Assembly (NCBI GenBank): GCA_905479995.1
Contig: CAJQON010000018.1
Span: 124,001-188,000, forward strand
Length of the DNA: 64,000 nucleotides
Reading direction: 5' to 3'
DNA from: an uncultured Flavobacteriales bacterium
Lineage (GTDB): Bacteria > Bacteroidota > Bacteroidia > Flavobacteriales_E > Vicingaceae
Below, piece by piece: positions 52,363-61,287 of the stretch. Position numbers and translations under genes: made by a program. The notes under the pieces were generated by a model. It saw only the letters and a list, made by a program, of their open reading frames with translations. It ran no database searches and was not told where the DNA came from. Position 1 is the stretch's first letter. Each line of letters starts with the position of its first letter.

Positions 52363-53961
52363 TTATTTTGTCAATTTACTTACTTCAGCAGCCACTGCAG
52401 CATCAATTGTTATCTTCTTTTCTTTGGCTTGGGTTGTTATTGTTTTCATCCAATCACTATTGCTTCTAATTCTATATTCTTGATAAGCCAAGTTAAAACG
52501 ACTGTTTAATGTTTCATTGGAATTAAAATTTGCCATGCTTTCTTTTTTAAGAAGTGCATGCAAAGACAAGTTTTGAGCTTTTGCTTTTGTTCTTAATGTG
52601 TTCTCATTTGCTTGCACAGATGTTGCGTTTTTAACATAAGACCGAAAAGATGTTTTGCCCAATTTATAGGGATAGGTTGGGAGCAATGAATCTTTTGTGA
52701 TGTCATTGTAAATTACTCGAGCAAACTCTTTTCCCTTATAGAATTTACCCAACTCATTCATGTGTCCTAAATCAATAAAAACACTATTTAAACTTCCCGT
52801 TGTAGTGCTGTCTAGATCTAAAAACAACAATTGGTCTTTATAATTTGAAGCGATAGTTCTCATTATTTCATTGGCTTGAAAAATGGTTTTAGACGTGTTG
52901 TCATTTTTTGTTAGTGAATAGGGTTGCGTACTTAAAATAACCTTACAACTATCAATAAGACATAAATCAACAATTGTTTTGATGTTTCGCTTAAATGGAT
53001 TTAGTTCTTCAATGTTGTTATAGTTTTGCTCAGTTTGCACTCTATTTTTATCAACGGTGGCTTCACCTAAAAACATCCAATCAGGAGTGTTCGAAAATTT
53101 AGTTTTTAAAATGCGATATAACACGCTAGTTCTAAGTGGTAATTTATCGATTATTTTAGGTTCTTGAAAAGGAGTTAGGGCATGCGTATAATCTGTTCTG
53201 AATAAACTATCGGGAGTATTTCGAACTCTAGATTCGTTCCATCCATGGTGAATTAAAACATAGTCGGGATGGTAACTTCTAACGTTTAAAATAAAATTAA
53301 CTACCGAATTGGCAGAAGTCCATCCACTCACCCCAAAATTTTGAACTTCTACACGAATAGAATCTCCAAAATAATGTTGAAGTTGATAGGCTGTTACAGC
53401 AGGATATCCTCTTTCTGTGGTTGATCCTCCAAGACATGCAACTCGAAGCGTATTGGGAGGCTTTTTGTAGTGAAAATCGGGGCCGTTAAAACCGAAGTTA
53501 TTAAAAGGAGTTGTTTTTTCTTGTTGATCTCCTTCTGTGTAGTTTACAGAAGGGTTTCCGGTATAAGCAACAAAGGGATGCGCTTTGTAAATGGCAAAAT
53601 CGTTGTATGTTTTGTTGGCAAGTTTACCTAGTTTTTCTTTGGCTTGGTCTGTGTATGATGCAGAGACATAAACTCGGGTAATGAGTTCAAAACTAATGAG
53701 GAGAAAAAAGACAAACAAAAGGAACGCATAGCCCGTTTTTATTTTTTTCGCTAAAAAAATTAGTGCCAAAGAAACCAATAATAGGAGGCTACTAAACCAC
53801 CATAGCTCTAAAGTTTCTGAAAGAACAAATGCACTTACAGCAAATAGTGGTTTGAATATTGGCGGGAAAAGGAAAAGAGAAATAACAACGCCAATTTTAC
53901 CAATAAAGGCAATAAATTTATACTCAAAATCTTGGCTAATGGTTTGGTTAGACTCTTTCAT
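52363..53961 (-). CDS. Membrane-anchored SGNH/GDSL hydrolase (SxtL-like position)
   Basis: 532 residues. Two or three N-terminal membrane helices (about 15-90) anchor an SGNH domain: block I GGSTTERG (about 180), a block II-like GVSGWTSANS, the block III region HHGWNES and the C-terminal Asp/His in DLGHMNELGKF. SGNH enzymes deacylate or transfer acyl groups on glycans and other substrates. It is the last gene of the minus-strand surface locus and follows the SxtJ-family gene by 8 bp. Confidence 0.85.
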   Translation of the reverse strand: MKESNQTISQDFEYKFIAFIGKIGVVISLFLFPPIFKPLFAVSAFVLSETLELWWFSSLLLLVSLALIFLAKKIKTGYAFLLFVFFLLISFELITRVYVSASYTDQAKEKLGKLANKTYNDFAIYKAHPFVAYTGNPSVNYTEGDQQEKTTPFNNFGFNGPDFHYKKPPNTLRVACLGGSTTERGYPAVTAYQLQHYFGDSIRVEVQNFGVSGWTSANSVVNFILNVRSYHPDYVLIHHGWNESRVRNTPDSLFRTDYTHALTPFQEPKIIDKLPLRTSVLYRILKTKFSNTPDWMFLGEATVDKNRVQTEQNYNNIEELNPFKRNIKTIVDLCLIDSCKVILSTQPYSLTKNDNTSKTIFQANEIMRTIASNYKDQLLFLDLDSTTTGSLNSVFIDLGHMNELGKFYKGKEFARVIYNDITKDSLLPTYPYKLGKTSFRSYVKNATSVQANENTLRTKAKAQNLSLHALLKKESMANFNSNETLNSRFNLAYQEYRIRSNSDWMKTITTQAKEKKITIDAAVAAEVSKLTK

Positions 53962-53969
53962 GGTTCCAT

Positions 53970-54335
53970 TTAAAAAACGTTTTCTAAATCTTCTGAAATG
54001 TATTCATGGTTTCGTTCTTTATAGTAACTTCCTTCTGTTTTTCTTTTTAAAATAAGGGAGTCTTGCTTTTTAAATAAACGAGAAATAAATGCTACAGGAA
54101 CTAGAAAAATATAGAAAATAGCGGTGAGTAGTATTTTGGAATTAACGGTTCCTAAAATTAGCGCAATTTTTTCCCAAACCCACACTATTTGGTCTGTAAG
54201 GAATGACGAAGCAATAGAAGCAACGGCTATTCCAAGCGCAATGGGCAATAAAATTTCTACTTTAAAGATGAAATAAATAGCCATAAACCCAGCAACAATT
54301 GTGAGTATAACGAGGTATTTGTTGGTTTTTTCCAT
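53970..54335 (-). CDS. SxtJ-family membrane protein
   Basis: 121 residues with three or four hydrophobic helices (about 8-25, 28-45, 52-65 and 68-88) and a charged C-terminal tail. The motif VWEKIALILGTVNSKILLTAIFY resembles the SxtJ family (two segments, TM3 and TM4). The family has no known function but co-occurs with carbamoyltransferase and DUF5989 genes, as here. It starts 3 bp after the DUF5989 gene. Confidence 0.82.
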   Translation of the reverse strand: MEKTNKYLVILTIVAGFMAIYFIFKVEILLPIALGIAVASIASSFLTDQIVWVWEKIALILGTVNSKILLTAIFYIFLVPVAFISRLFKKQDSLILKRKTEGSYYKERNHEYISEDLENVF

Positions 54336-54338
54336 AGT

Positions 54339-54488
54339 TTAAAATAGCGTGTAAATAAATGGAGCAATTGCCGATCCTCCACCAATAACAATAAGTACTC
54401 CTATGAGCAACAATACAATAATAACAGGAGCAAGCCAGAATTTTTTTCTAACTTTTAAAAACTTCCATAAATCTTTTAAAAAATCCAT
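54339..54488 (-). CDS. DUF5989 family small membrane protein (SxtK-like position)
   Basis: 49 residues. A basic amphipathic N-terminus (MDFLKDLWKFLKVRKKFW) is followed by one hydrophobic helix (PVIIVLLLIGVLIVIGGGS) and ends in AIAPFIYTLF. The pattern FLxxRKKFWLxP...GGSAxAPFIY is characteristic of DUF5989. It lies between the carbamoyltransferase (11-bp gap) and SxtJ (3-bp gap) genes, the usual neighbourhood. Confidence 0.85.
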   Translation of the reverse strand: MDFLKDLWKFLKVRKKFWLAPVIIVLLLIGVLIVIGGGSAIAPFIYTLF

Positions 54489-54499
54489 AAGCTATCTCT

Positions 54500-56365
54500 T
54501 TAGTCTAAAACAAATTCTTCCTGCCAAAGGTCTTTTTCTTTCCAATTTGGCTGGTCTTCTTTTTTAAGTATATAATTATTCATTACCAAGTAATCCATTT
54601 CTGTTCGCATAAAACACCGGTAAGCATCTTCTGGAGTGCAAACAATAGGTTCTCCTCTAACATTAAAGCTGGTGTTGATTACCAAAGAACAATCTGTTTT
54701 GCTTTTAAAAGCATTAATTAACTCCCAGTATTTAGGGTTTGTTTCTTTGTGTACAGTTTGAATTCTTGCCGAAAAATCTACATGTGTAATGGCAGGCAAT
54801 GACGAACGAACCTCATATAGTTTATCTTTCATAGAAAGGCTATGGTAGTTTTTACTTACTTCTTTTTTTAGCTGATTACCTATTGGCTGAACGGTTAACA
54901 TGTAGGGCGAAGTTCCTTCAATTTCGAAATAATTGTTCACATCTTCTGCTAACACTGAAGGAGCAAAAGGCCGAAAAGATTCACGGTATTTAATCTTTAA
55001 GTTTAATTTTTTTTGCATTTCAACGTTTCGTGGGTCGCCAATTATGCTTCTATTTCCTAAAGCTCTTGGACCAAACTCCATACGTCCTTGAAACCAACCG
55101 ATTACTTGCCCATTGCTAAGGTGGTTGGCAGTATTTTTACAAGTATCAGAAAAGCTAACTGATTTTTGGGCATTTGCTTTAAACTTTTTGAGCGTTGTTT
55201 CAATTTCTTTGTCGCTAAATTCGCACCCTAAATACGAACCTTTCATGCTGTCATAAGTTGAAGAATTGAGTACGCGTTCTTTTTTGTGGTAGATGTAGTA
55301 GGCTGCTTGAGCAGCTCCTAAAGCTCCACCAGCATCTCCTGCTGCAGGCTGAATGTAAACGTTTTTAAAAATGTTGGCATTGATTAATTTACCGTTGGAC
55401 ACACAATTTAATGCAACACCTCCAGCCAAACACAAGTTGTCTGATCCTGTAAGTTTTTTGGCTTCAACGGCCATTTTTAACACCACTTCTTCTGTAATAA
55501 TTTGAATGGCCAACCCTAAGTTACAATGTACTTGTTCAAACTCAGCATCCTTGTCTCTAACAGGAAGGTGAAACAATGCTTCCCATTTTTTTTCATTGAT
55601 CATTTTTAACCCAGTGGCATAGTTAAAGTAGTCTTGATTTAACCATAAAGAACCGTCTTCTTTAATGTCAATTAATGTAGTTTTAATCGTCTCAATAAAT
55701 TGCTTTACTTCTTCAGAATTAGGATCTCCGTAGGGCGCTAAACCCATTAGCTTGTATTCTCCAGAATTTACCTTAAAACCTAAATAGTAGGTAAAAGCAG
55801 AATACAATAACCCTAAAGAATGCGGAAAATGAAGTTCTTTTAATACGGAAATGTTATTGCCTTTTCCGTGGCTAATTGAAGCAGTTGCCCACTCTCCAAC
55901 TCCATCTATGGTTAATATTGCTGCATCTTTATGCGGAGAGGGATAAAAAGCACTAGCGGCATGCGACAGGTGGTGCTCAGGAAAAAGAAATTCAATGTTC
56001 TTTTTGTTAAAAGCAGACACTTTTTCGAGCTCTTTAAACATCAGTCGTTTTAAGAACATTTTTTCTTTTAACCAAACGGGCATGGCAACTAAGAACGACC
56101 TTAATCCTTTTGGGCTATAGCCGTAATATGTTTCGAGCAAACGCTCAAATTTTAAAAGCGGTTTGTCATAAAAAACAATAGAATCGAGTTCATCGAGTGT
56201 TAATCCGGCTTCTTCTAGGCAGTATTTAATGGCATTTACTGGAAAAGCAGCGTCTTGTTTTATCCGTGTAAAACGTTCTTCCTGTCCTGCGGCAATAACC
56301 TCATCATTCTGAATGATTACAGCAGCTGAGTCGTGGTAAAATGCAGATATTCCTAGTATATTCAA
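54500..56365 (-). CDS. Carbamoyltransferase (NodU/CmcH family, SxtI-like)
   Basis: 621 residues. The N-terminal domain opens GISAFYHDSAAVIIQNDEV and has HHLSHAASAFYPSP (metal-binding His pair, about 130), both characteristic of NodU/TobZ/CmcH. The C-terminal YrdC-like Carbam_trans_C part carries GRMEFGPRALGNRSI and NTSFNVRGEPIVC. It transfers a carbamoyl group from carbamoyl phosphate through carbamoyl-AMP to a hydroxyl of a sugar or other natural product. The acceptor is unknown; genes around it suggest a surface glycan. Confidence 0.93.
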   Translation of the reverse strand: MNILGISAFYHDSAAVIIQNDEVIAAGQEERFTRIKQDAAFPVNAIKYCLEEAGLTLDELDSIVFYDKPLLKFERLLETYYGYSPKGLRSFLVAMPVWLKEKMFLKRLMFKELEKVSAFNKKNIEFLFPEHHLSHAASAFYPSPHKDAAILTIDGVGEWATASISHGKGNNISVLKELHFPHSLGLLYSAFTYYLGFKVNSGEYKLMGLAPYGDPNSEEVKQFIETIKTTLIDIKEDGSLWLNQDYFNYATGLKMINEKKWEALFHLPVRDKDAEFEQVHCNLGLAIQIITEEVVLKMAVEAKKLTGSDNLCLAGGVALNCVSNGKLINANIFKNVYIQPAAGDAGGALGAAQAAYYIYHKKERVLNSSTYDSMKGSYLGCEFSDKEIETTLKKFKANAQKSVSFSDTCKNTANHLSNGQVIGWFQGRMEFGPRALGNRSIIGDPRNVEMQKKLNLKIKYRESFRPFAPSVLAEDVNNYFEIEGTSPYMLTVQPIGNQLKKEVSKNYHSLSMKDKLYEVRSSLPAITHVDFSARIQTVHKETNPKYWELINAFKSKTDCSLVINTSFNVRGEPIVCTPEDAYRCFMRTEMDYLVMNNYILKKEDQPNWKEKDLWQEEFVLD

Positions 56366-56441
56366 TTCACAAAAGTTAATGAGCCAAATTAAGTTAATTC
56401 TGTTGGGTGTGCAATTCGTAAGTTAATAATTTCTAAGCCTT

Positions 56442-58277
56442 TTATTCTTTGGTTTTTGCGTTTTCTGGCTGTGCTAAAATGTCTTCATCTAAAAACTGTA
56501 GTCGTTTGTTCGTCCAAGATTTTAGGTAAGTGATTTCTTCTTCATGCGTTTTACCTAAAAACGAGTTGGGCCAAAATTCGGTAGCATTTAAAACAGCCCA
56601 TTTATTAAAGTTATTTGACACTGATGGCGTTACAATACTGCTCAAGGAATCAATTTTATGGGCAATGTTTTTGTTTGATAAAACGTTCATTCTCAAAGTA
56701 GCATAACGTGCTTTATATGCTTCCAAAAAAGAGGGGTTATTTAGTAGTGTTTTCCACCAAAAAGGCACATATTTATCTATGTTATAGGCATAGCCTTCAG
56801 GGTTAAAACCATCATGATAGTTGGCCATTCCAAAAGCAAAATTATAATCCCAAATAGGGCCTATGGCAAACTTTGGTTGAGGCGCAGCAATATCTGAGTT
56901 GTATAAAAAGGTGCTCAATCGGTATCCGTCTATATTTTTGCTCACTTCTGTAATAATCAAATAATCTATGAATGAATTGAGGTCTATGAATTCTAAAATC
57001 TGATTGTTTTCATACAGGTGTTGTTCAAATTTGTTGTATTGGTTTTGTATGGTTTGTTGAGCAGCTGAGCTTAATTTTTTGGTTTTCGGGGCATAGATTC
57101 CATAATGAACGGGAACAGCGCTTGAGTCGTTTTGTGGAGGGTAGTTAGAGACTAAATGGTTTCGATCTATTTCTAACAAATAACCTCCAGAAAATAGAGA
57201 AGAATCGGTTTTGCTAGCTTTAAAAGGTTGAATGTTTAGATGGTTTTCGCCAATCTGAATTTTTTCTGTTAAGAGGTAAATTCCAAGAAAGGCATTGTTT
57301 ATGGTTAGGTTTATAAACTCAAAACGAGGAGCATAGTGCCCCATTTCTTGGTATAACGTATAAGTGAGCGCATTTCTAATTAATGATTTATCGGCATAAG
57401 GGCCATACAACACCCATTTTTTTGAAGCTGGAAGACCTATAAGTGGGGTTGCTTTTTTATGATATGAACTGTCATAAAGATTTATGCTAAACGATTTTTT
57501 AGCAAAGGTTTGGGAAGTGTTTCCTCTTCGTTCAATTTTTATAAAATGGGTTTGGGCAGAGTCGCTTAAGGAATTAGTTTTTTTACCGTTTCTAATCAAA
57601 AGTTGTCCTTTTATTTTAGGTTCATCAGGTATGGTTTTTTGATTGGTATTAATGGAAAAAATAGGCAGATCAGATGCTGTAAAATGTGCTACTGGTTTGG
57701 TTATTTTTAGCTGTAAATCGAACTCATTTTTGTTGCCTTTGCTTAAAAAATGCAGCGCCATTTTTTTAGACGAAACAGTAGTAAAGTCACTTCCATTTTC
57801 AACCTGAATTGTGATGGTGTTTTCGCCAATTTTTAATGCTTTTTGTAGTTGTGTTCTCGAGAGGTATAATTTTCGAGGACGCCATGATGCTATTATTTCA
57901 AGCTTGTTGCTGTCTGCTGGGTGATCTCCAATGTAGTTTCGGTTAATAGACGCACATTCCACTCCATTAATAAATACAATAGCAGTATACTTGTTGTTAA
58001 AGTAAAGTTTTCCTTCCAAAATACTTTCGGGGTCATTCAGTGAAAAGCGTTTAGAAAATGTGATGGTTAACGGATTGTTTTTAGGGAGTATAATTTCAGT
58101 CTCACTGTATTTAAATTCGCTTGAGTTTTTAGTTTCAGCAACAATTAACTGATGCTCCCATACTGTTTCGTTGGAAATAGCAATGCCCCATTTTGGAGCA
58201 AAAAAGAAAAAGTAAATGACGATTACTGCCACAAAAATAGCAGCACTTAAAACGTATATTTTAAAACGGTTAGACAT
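56442..58277 (-). CDS. CotH-family kinase-like protein with N-terminal membrane anchor
   Basis: 611 residues. One membrane helix (about 8-28) and a beta-rich N-terminal region (about 40-190) are followed by the CotH domain (about 205-600): FIKIERRGNTSQTFAKKSFSI, ASKKWVLYGPYADKSLIRNAL, FLGIYLLTEKIQI and the metal-site motif IGPIWDYNFAFGM. CotH proteins are atypical secreted kinases; the prototype phosphorylates the spore-coat protein CotB. The acidic position after WDY is Asn, a variant often seen in this phylum. Its ATG abuts the stop of the larger CotH gene. Confidence 0.88.
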   Translation of the reverse strand: MSNRFKIYVLSAAIFVAVIVIYFFFFAPKWGIAISNETVWEHQLIVAETKNSSEFKYSETEIILPKNNPLTITFSKRFSLNDPESILEGKLYFNNKYTAIVFINGVECASINRNYIGDHPADSNKLEIIASWRPRKLYLSRTQLQKALKIGENTITIQVENGSDFTTVSSKKMALHFLSKGNKNEFDLQLKITKPVAHFTASDLPIFSINTNQKTIPDEPKIKGQLLIRNGKKTNSLSDSAQTHFIKIERRGNTSQTFAKKSFSINLYDSSYHKKATPLIGLPASKKWVLYGPYADKSLIRNALTYTLYQEMGHYAPRFEFINLTINNAFLGIYLLTEKIQIGENHLNIQPFKASKTDSSLFSGGYLLEIDRNHLVSNYPPQNDSSAVPVHYGIYAPKTKKLSSAAQQTIQNQYNKFEQHLYENNQILEFIDLNSFIDYLIITEVSKNIDGYRLSTFLYNSDIAAPQPKFAIGPIWDYNFAFGMANYHDGFNPEGYAYNIDKYVPFWWKTLLNNPSFLEAYKARYATLRMNVLSNKNIAHKIDSLSSIVTPSVSNNFNKWAVLNATEFWPNSFLGKTHEEEITYLKSWTNKRLQFLDEDILAQPENAKTKE

Positions 58278-61262
58278 TTATTTGTTTTGAATTTCCCAAA
58301 ACGCTGTTGCATTGTTCTTTATGGCCTTGTAAGTTATTTCTTTTTTTGTTGGTAGAACTTTAGGAGAATTAAAAGAATCGACACTGTTTCCAGTATTGTT
58401 TAGTAAGGTAATTTGAAGTTGTTTTGTGGTCAGCTTTGGCAAGTTTCCTACTGCTAAGTTGTGCTTTAATTTTCTAAAATCACCATAGTTTTGTACAACA
58501 TATAAGTGTGCTAACCCATCTAGTTTTGTTCCAATAGGAAAAACGAATTCATGGGTTTTGGCATCATCTTTTATAATTAATTTATACAGCGATAAATCTA
58601 TTGGCATGTTGTAATTGTTAATTAATTTAATCCAATCTCCTGTGTTTTTTTCTTTAGCTGATTTAACATGAATTTCAGTCATTTTTATAGCATGCTGTTG
58701 GGATTTAAAAGCTCCCATATCGCCACCATTATCTGCTGTTCCAATGCAGGGAGAATTGTCAGTTAATCCAAAATTATTGTTCTTCGGATCAATAAATTTT
58801 GGATCGCCTTTAAGGTTGTTTTTTCCTCCCAATACTTTGTTGTGTACAATGGAATTTTTAACCACTATTTTAGAGTATTCATCGGCATAAGCATTGAGTT
58901 TTTCATTGTTAACGAAAATATTATTTTTTAAATAACCGAATCCACCAACGCTATAATCTTCTCGTTTTTTATAGGCATATACTGCGTTGTAATTTTCAAC
59001 TATGGTATTGTTGCTAACGTGGGCAACTGAGCTATCTTTTATGGCAATAGCTGTTTTGTTTCCTATAATTAAGTTGTTTTTAATTTGAATGTTTTCAATA
59101 GATGCTCCATATTGTTCTGTGCCAATAGAAATGGCTTTGTCTATGTTGTTAAAAAGAAAATTTCCTTCAATGATTACATTGTTGCAATTGTTCAAATCAA
59201 TGGCATCATCAGGAGAGTTGCTGACATAATTGTTTTTAATTAATCCTTTATTGGTACTAATGTATTCAATGGCATCGGGCACATTATTAAAGTAACAGTT
59301 TTCGGTAGTTATGTCGGAGTAAAATAACACCATCCCTTCTCCATGTCCGTTTCCTTCAAAGTGACTGTTTTTAATAGAAACAATTCCTTTGTTGGTGTAT
59401 ATTAAGACTTTTCGCCCGCTTAATTGTCCCATATCTTTTTGTTTAACGAGCATAGAACAGCTATCTAGTGAAAGGATTTGCGCTTTACAATTTATAGTGC
59501 CCTCAACAAAGTGTACGTTTTTTAACAAGGCTTTTTCACAAGGTCTTTCAAAATAAATGTAATCCCAAAATTGAGCACTATTATTGGGCATTAATACCAC
59601 AGGTTCTGAAGCAGTTCCGTTGGCTATAAAATTTCCATTACACTCCATTGTGGCATCTTGTGGAAAATGAATTTCAACACCTTTTTCAATGGTTAGCGTT
59701 GCTCCATTTTTAACAATGGTTTTAATGTTGGCTGCATAAGGCGATTTAGCTTTGGTTAAAGTAAGGTTGGCATTAATATTTTGAGGTAAAGGAGTGGCTC
59801 GTTTTACTTCAAAAACATTTTTGGTGTTAAATCCATCGGTATAAAATTCTCCATCAAAAGCGGTTACTTTCCAGTAATAGTTTCCTTCAGGAAGAAGCGA
59901 TTTCATGTTAAAAAAGGTGTCTGTAATATGAGTAACATAAGTAGTTTTGGAACTGTCTGATAATAAAAAATCTGTTCCATAACTTATTATATAAGAAATG
60001 GGTTTGTTATTTGGGGAATATGATTTTTCCCATTTAAAGGTAACAGCTTCGGTTTGAACTTGTTTAAATCGTTGCACGGCAAAAGAATGTGGTTGTTCGT
60101 TAAATTGTTGTTGAAGAAGATCATAATGGTTGTCAAAATATTCTTTTTCCAAGTTGGTTTGTTTTTTCCAGCTTTCTACTCCTTTAATTTGGTCCAATGT
60201 ATCTTGTGGAATTATAGGGGTAAGCGCTTCGATTAAATGATGAACAAGGGGCGAAATGTTACGGTTGTTTAATTGCTCTTCGTGTAGCTCTTTTATGCGC
60301 AATTTTATTTTTTCAAATACAGGAGGACATAAAATTGATCGTTCCACTAGAGGGTTGTCTGATTCCCATTCGCTGGAGGTTTTGTGGTAGGTGTATGGCA
60401 TCCAGGTGAAGTAAGACATCGTTTTGTCCATGTCCCAAGGAAGCATTTTCCATTTTCCCGTTTCATACAAATCGTGGTATAAATAATAGTTGTGGTAGTA
60501 AGTGCTATTATTGGATAAAAACATGTTGAGCGCCATTAAATTAATGAGTTCATCAAACTCAAAATTAGTTTTCAAAAAAGCCTCAAAATCTTCATCAGGT
60601 GTTTCGTTAATGCCTTTAATTAATTCGGTTAAATCGTTATGGTCTGATTTTTTGTTGGTTTTTTTCTCCCATTTTGCATCGAAATCGTCAAATATACTCA
60701 AGCAAGCACCATCTTTTGTTGCTTTATATAAATTCCCTTTAGTGGATAAATTATTACGCTTTAAAAAAGCTTTATCCATGTTTTCAATTTGTAAATAAAG
60801 GCCTAAAAAACTTCCATTTAAAAATACTTTTGCATGTGTTGTTTGGTAACAGATTTGACCAGATCTTTGCATCATTTTGGCAGACAAGTACTGCCTAACA
60901 TAGGTTTTGTCTTCATACTCTGCATTAAGGTTAAGCTTTTTAGGCACCTCATCTAGTTGCAATGAATCAAACTTTATTTTGAGCGATTTTTTAGGATATT
61001 TTCTTGACGTGTCTCCTCTAACCCTCATTTTAGCGACAACTGTTTTACCTTTGTACGCTATTTTGATGGGAATGTAATTGTTCTCTTTGTAATTTTTGAG
61101 GAGGTTTTGATAGGCAATAGAATCGCAAGAAATGTGATATTCCTGAATAACAATAGATTCCTGAACATCATTAACTTCACTTCCACAAGATTGAAGCATA
61201 AGGACTAAAGCCAAAATGCTACTTAAGCTAACAAGTTTAAATCTTAATGTTAAAGGGTTCAT
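58278..61262 (-). CDS. CotH kinase-like lipoprotein fused to a beta-helix and a lamin-tail domain
   Basis: 994 residues from the Met that begins a lipoprotein signal (lipobox MLQSC, Cys26); six upstream codons are possible but unnecessary. A CotH-type domain occupies about 30-390 (VRGDTSRKYPKKSLKIKF, FLGLYLQIENMDKAFL, MLPWDMDKTM). It is followed by a fibronectin-like segment (about 410-490), a right-handed parallel beta-helix (about 510-860, with NCYFNNVPDAIEYIST and LIKNNYVSNSPDDAIDLNN) and a C-terminal lamin-tail-like domain (about 875-990, ending in AFWEIQNK). The fusion suggests a surface-anchored kinase that recognises a polysaccharide or protein polymer. Confidence 0.86.
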   Translation of the reverse strand: MNPLTLRFKLVSLSSILALVLMLQSCGSEVNDVQESIVIQEYHISCDSIAYQNLLKNYKENNYIPIKIAYKGKTVVAKMRVRGDTSRKYPKKSLKIKFDSLQLDEVPKKLNLNAEYEDKTYVRQYLSAKMMQRSGQICYQTTHAKVFLNGSFLGLYLQIENMDKAFLKRNNLSTKGNLYKATKDGACLSIFDDFDAKWEKKTNKKSDHNDLTELIKGINETPDEDFEAFLKTNFEFDELINLMALNMFLSNNSTYYHNYYLYHDLYETGKWKMLPWDMDKTMSYFTWMPYTYHKTSSEWESDNPLVERSILCPPVFEKIKLRIKELHEEQLNNRNISPLVHHLIEALTPIIPQDTLDQIKGVESWKKQTNLEKEYFDNHYDLLQQQFNEQPHSFAVQRFKQVQTEAVTFKWEKSYSPNNKPISYIISYGTDFLLSDSSKTTYVTHITDTFFNMKSLLPEGNYYWKVTAFDGEFYTDGFNTKNVFEVKRATPLPQNINANLTLTKAKSPYAANIKTIVKNGATLTIEKGVEIHFPQDATMECNGNFIANGTASEPVVLMPNNSAQFWDYIYFERPCEKALLKNVHFVEGTINCKAQILSLDSCSMLVKQKDMGQLSGRKVLIYTNKGIVSIKNSHFEGNGHGEGMVLFYSDITTENCYFNNVPDAIEYISTNKGLIKNNYVSNSPDDAIDLNNCNNVIIEGNFLFNNIDKAISIGTEQYGASIENIQIKNNLIIGNKTAIAIKDSSVAHVSNNTIVENYNAVYAYKKREDYSVGGFGYLKNNIFVNNEKLNAYADEYSKIVVKNSIVHNKVLGGKNNLKGDPKFIDPKNNNFGLTDNSPCIGTADNGGDMGAFKSQQHAIKMTEIHVKSAKEKNTGDWIKLINNYNMPIDLSLYKLIIKDDAKTHEFVFPIGTKLDGLAHLYVVQNYGDFRKLKHNLAVGNLPKLTTKQLQITLLNNTGNSVDSFNSPKVLPTKKEITYKAIKNNATAFWEIQNK

Positions 61263-61287
61263 GGTGCAATTTTTACCCAAAAGAAAA

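Noticed and set aside
54339-56365. A saxitoxin biosynthesis cluster
   Set aside because: Only the carbamoyltransferase, SxtJ-, SxtK- and SxtL-like genes are present; no polyketide-synthase-like sxtA, amidinotransferase or oxygenase genes.
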